Positions 6,280-7,801 of a DNA stretch of 7,801 nucleotides are shown here, piece by piece. The stretch covers positions 1 through 7,801 of the forward strand of contig UQVI01000091.1 in assembly GCA_900544515.1 (NCBI GenBank), in the 5' to 3' direction. Under the pieces are notes generated by a model. The model saw nothing but the letters and a program-made list of their open reading frames with translations. It had not been told where the DNA came from and did not search any database. This DNA comes from an uncultured Oscillospiraceae bacterium. GTDB taxonomy: Bacteria; Bacillota; Clostridia; Oscillospirales; Acutalibacteraceae. A program made the position numbers and the translations under genes. Numbering within the stretch: position 1 is the first letter of the stretch; each line of letters opens with the position of its first letter.

Positions 6280-6301
6280 GGGAGCGGATTTATCCGCTCC
6301 C
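6280..6301 (+). other. Intercistronic hairpin between aminotransferase and aldolase genes
   Basis: GGGAGCGGA (6280-6288) and TCCGCTCCC (6293-6301) form a perfect 9-bp GC-rich stem with a TTTA loop, starting 15 bases after the aminotransferase stop. Only three T residues follow (6302-6304), too few for an efficient terminator. A partial terminator or a 3' mRNA-stabilising stem that lowers aldolase expression relative to the aminotransferase is the likely role. No separate promoter is evident before the aldolase. Confidence 0.65.
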
Positions 6302-6346
6302 TTTAGTGGCATTAATATAGTTAGTTAAAATCTAAGGAGAAAATTT

Positions 6347-7564
6347 ATGGCTTACGAAATTGAAGAAGCTAAAAGATTAGTTGTTGAGGCAGGTAAAAAG
6401 CTTCTTGAAACAGGTTTAATTGCACGTACTTGGGGTAACGTTTCCGCAAGAATCAGTGAAACACAGTTTGTTATCACTCCTTCAGGCCGTGCTTATGATA
6501 CTCTTACTCCGGATGAGGTTGTAGTTGTTAACATTGATGACTGCTCACACGAGGGCGACATTAAGCCATCATCTGAAAAGGGTATTCACGCTGATTCATA
6601 TAAGCATCATCCGCTTGTTAATTTTGTTATTCATACACATCAGAAGGCTGCTACTATTGTCAGCATCACAGGTATGGAAATCAGAAATGTATATAATGAG
6701 TTTAAGCCTGTACTCGGTGAGGTTGTACCTGTTGCTGAGTATGCAATGTCAACAACAAATCCTCTTCGTAAGAAGGTTGAAAAGTGCATTATGATGAACC
6801 CAAGCAGCCGTGCATTTATGCTTAAACATCACGGTACACTCTGCATGGGCAACAGCTATGAAGAGGCATTTAATGTTGCAGAAACTCTTGAAAAGTGCTG
6901 TGAAAAGGTAATTAAGGATAACTACCTTCGTCATTCATGGGAGAAGGAATATTCAGAGGATGCAAAGAGAAATTATTTTCTTGACAAGAATGGTGCAGGT
7001 AAAATGCCTGAATCAATCTGCGATCTCGGTTCGTCTGTAAGATGCGGTCATATCTTTACTCTTACTTATGACGGCGGCAAAAAGGTTGATGTGGATATTG
7101 AAACCGGACTTGCTGTCAGCGGTGTTGCTCCTAAGTGTGCAAAAATCCACAGAGCAATTTATAAGGAAGAGAATTGCACTATGATTAATCATCTCACCAA
7201 TCCTTATATTGTTGCAGAGTCCTGTCTTGCTGATACAATGTATCCAATGATTGATGACTTTGCTCAGATTGTTGGCGTTGATGTTAAGAATTGTGCTTGG
7301 ATTGACGGCGATACTGACGAATGTGCAGAGGAAATCGCTGAGAAAATCAGCGGCAGAAATGCTGTTCTTATTGAAGGCAATGGTGCTCTTGTAACTGGCA
7401 ACAGCGAGGGTGATATGCAGGCACTTGAGCTTATTATGGAAAAGGGCTGTGAGGCAGCTGTTGATGTTGATATTTTCAACCGTCCTCACTACGTTCCTAA
7501 GGCAGAATGCTTCCTTATGAGAACAGTTTATCTTGCTAAGTATTCAAAACAGATAAATAAATAA
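6347..7564 (+). CDS. Class II aldolase/adducin-family protein with a degenerate second aldolase-like half
   Basis: Residues 1-195 of this 405-residue protein form a class II aldolase domain (fuculose/ribulose-phosphate aldolase or epimerase type). TWGNVSAR (28-35) and ITPSGRAYDTLTPDEVV (43-59) are family motifs. SSEKGIH (75-81) carries the probable catalytic Glu77, and IHTH (His96, His98) and KHHG (His162) are the expected zinc ligands. A single-domain member is about 210-230 residues, so this one is nearly double. Residues about 235-380 appear to repeat the fold: AKIHRAIYK, MINHLTNPYI and NAVLIEGNGALVTGNSEGD line up with the first half at a constant offset near 185, but Glu77, His98 and His162 are replaced. 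The enzyme probably cleaves a phosphorylated ketose, plausibly the kinase product, or epimerises a pentulose phosphate. The start at 6347 has AAGGAGA (6334-6340) 6 bases upstream. It is the second gene of the TetR-controlled operon. Confidence 0.85.
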   Translation: MAYEIEEAKRLVVEAGKKLLETGLIARTWGNVSARISETQFVITPSGRAYDTLTPDEVVVVNIDDCSHEGDIKPSSEKGIHADSYKHHPLVNFVIHTHQKAATIVSITGMEIRNVYNEFKPVLGEVVPVAEYAMSTTNPLRKKVEKCIMMNPSSRAFMLKHHGTLCMGNSYEEAFNVAETLEKCCEKVIKDNYLRHSWEKEYSEDAKRNYFLDKNGAGKMPESICDLGSSVRCGHIFTLTYDGGKKVDVDIETGLAVSGVAPKCAKIHRAIYKEENCTMINHLTNPYIVAESCLADTMYPMIDDFAQIVGVDVKNCAWIDGDTDECAEEIAEKISGRNAVLIEGNGALVTGNSEGDMQALELIMEKGCEAAVDVDIFNRPHYVPKAECFLMRTVYLAKYSKQINK

Positions 7565-7582
7565 TTACTTATTCTCTAAGTG

Positions 7583-7639
7583 ATACAATAAAAAAGAACT
7601 ATGCAGATTCATTTTTGCATAGTTCTTTTTTTATTGTAT
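7583..7639. terminator. Long bidirectional intrinsic terminator
   Basis: Bases 7590-7605 pair perfectly with 7616-7631 (GAACTATGCA/TGCATAGTTC plus six A/T pairs). After a single bulged T at 7632, seven more pairs join 7583-7589 to 7633-7639. The loop is 10 bases. The A-run on one side and T-run on the other make it work in both directions, ending the aldolase operon and the converging aldo/keto reductase gene. Confidence 0.9.
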
Positions 7640-7652
7640 ATGAATATTAACA

Positions 7653-7760
7653 TTAAATATTATTTGTGATTCCGTCAATCTGTATAAGCTCAGCTTTAGT
7701 TAATGGTTCAAAGTCCAGAGCCTTGAGATTTTCAAGGAGCTGTTCCTTTGAGTGTACACC
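7653..7760 (-). CDS. C-terminal fragment of an aldo/keto reductase (cut by contig end)
   Basis: Thirty-five codons and a TAA (7653-7655) are visible on the minus strand. The peptide segment SKEQLLENLKALDFEPLTKA continues to AELIQIDGI. It matches the usual C-terminal pattern of aldo/keto reductases, where a (S/N)xEQLxENLxAL helix follows the NADPH-binding loop and precedes the final ELxxID helix. The frame stays open right up to the adapter junction, which is where the contig, not the gene, ends. NAD(P)H-dependent reduction of a carbonyl compound is the expected activity. A functional tie to the neighbouring aldolase operon, which it faces, is possible but not shown. Confidence 0.65.
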   Translation of the reverse strand, partial: GVHSKEQLLENLKALDFEPLTKAELIQIDGITNNI

Positions 7761-7801
7761 CTGTCTCTTATACACATCTGACGCTGCCGACGACTAGTCG
7801 A
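7761..7801 (+). other. Illumina Nextera adapter and index (sequencing artefact, not genomic)
   Basis: Bases 7761-7779 are the Tn5 mosaic end CTGTCTCTTATACACATCT in the orientation read at the 3' end of an insert. Bases 7780-7793 continue exactly with the Nextera read-1 adapter complement (GACGCTGCCGACGA). The final eight bases, CTAGTCGA, sit where the i5 index complement should be; from memory they correspond to index S513 (TCGACTAG). Everything from 7761 on should be trimmed and not annotated. Confidence 0.97.

Noticed and set aside
7013..7489. 158-codon minus-strand open frame opposite the aldolase C-terminal half
   Set aside because: It is antisense to a confidently coding region, lacks a ribosome site, and encodes nothing recognisable; codon bias of the sense gene explains the lack of stops.
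7761..7779. Tn5/IS50-type transposon end
   Set aside because: The mosaic end is followed directly by synthetic Nextera adapter and index sequence, so it is a library artefact and not a mobile element.

Overview
The window looks like the end of a contig from a low-GC Gram-positive bacterium of the class Clostridia, probably a gut Ruminococcus- or Oscillospiraceae-like organism. This is inferred from AAGGAGG-type ribosome binding sites, AT-rich intergenic regions with U-tailed hairpins, a membrane-anchored XRE regulator, and the general look of the proteins. No RNA gene, CRISPR array or insertion sequence was seen. The last 41 bases are not genomic: they are an Illumina Nextera transposase adapter plus what appears to be a sample index, left on the contig end.

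Layout from left to right. Positions 2-70 hold the C-terminal tail of an unidentified + strand gene, and a bidirectional terminator follows. Next come minus-strand regulators: a membrane-anchored XRE-family regulator (133-786), then an operon in which a 221-residue protein of unknown function (1410-2075) overlaps by 8 bases an ECF-type sigma factor (929-1417). A second minus-strand operon lies upstream, ending in a terminator at 2172-2198: a TetR-family regulator (3854-4519) followed 24 bases later by an FGGY-family sugar kinase (2216-3829). Diverging from tetR on the + strand are a class III, PLP-dependent aminotransferase of the glutamate-1-semialdehyde aminomutase type (4783-6264) and a class II aldolase-family protein (6347-7564). 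A long bidirectional terminator follows. Last is the C-terminal end of a minus-strand aldo/keto reductase, cut off by the adapter.

The centre of interest is the divergent tetR-kinase / aminotransferase-aldolase cluster. The 262-base intergenic region carries a near-consensus extended -10 promoter for the + operon and, just downstream of the expected transcription start, two nearly identical 16-base dyad sites 25 bases apart. These are very probably the TetR operators. A kinase that phosphorylates a sugar-like substrate, an aldolase that could split the phosphorylated ketose, and an aminotransferase that could add, remove or move an amino group together suggest an inducible catabolic pathway for an amino-sugar- or aminoketone-like compound. 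The substrate cannot be read from the sequence. The aldolase is unusual: it appears to contain a second, degenerate copy of the aldolase fold that has lost the metal-binding histidines and the catalytic glutamate.
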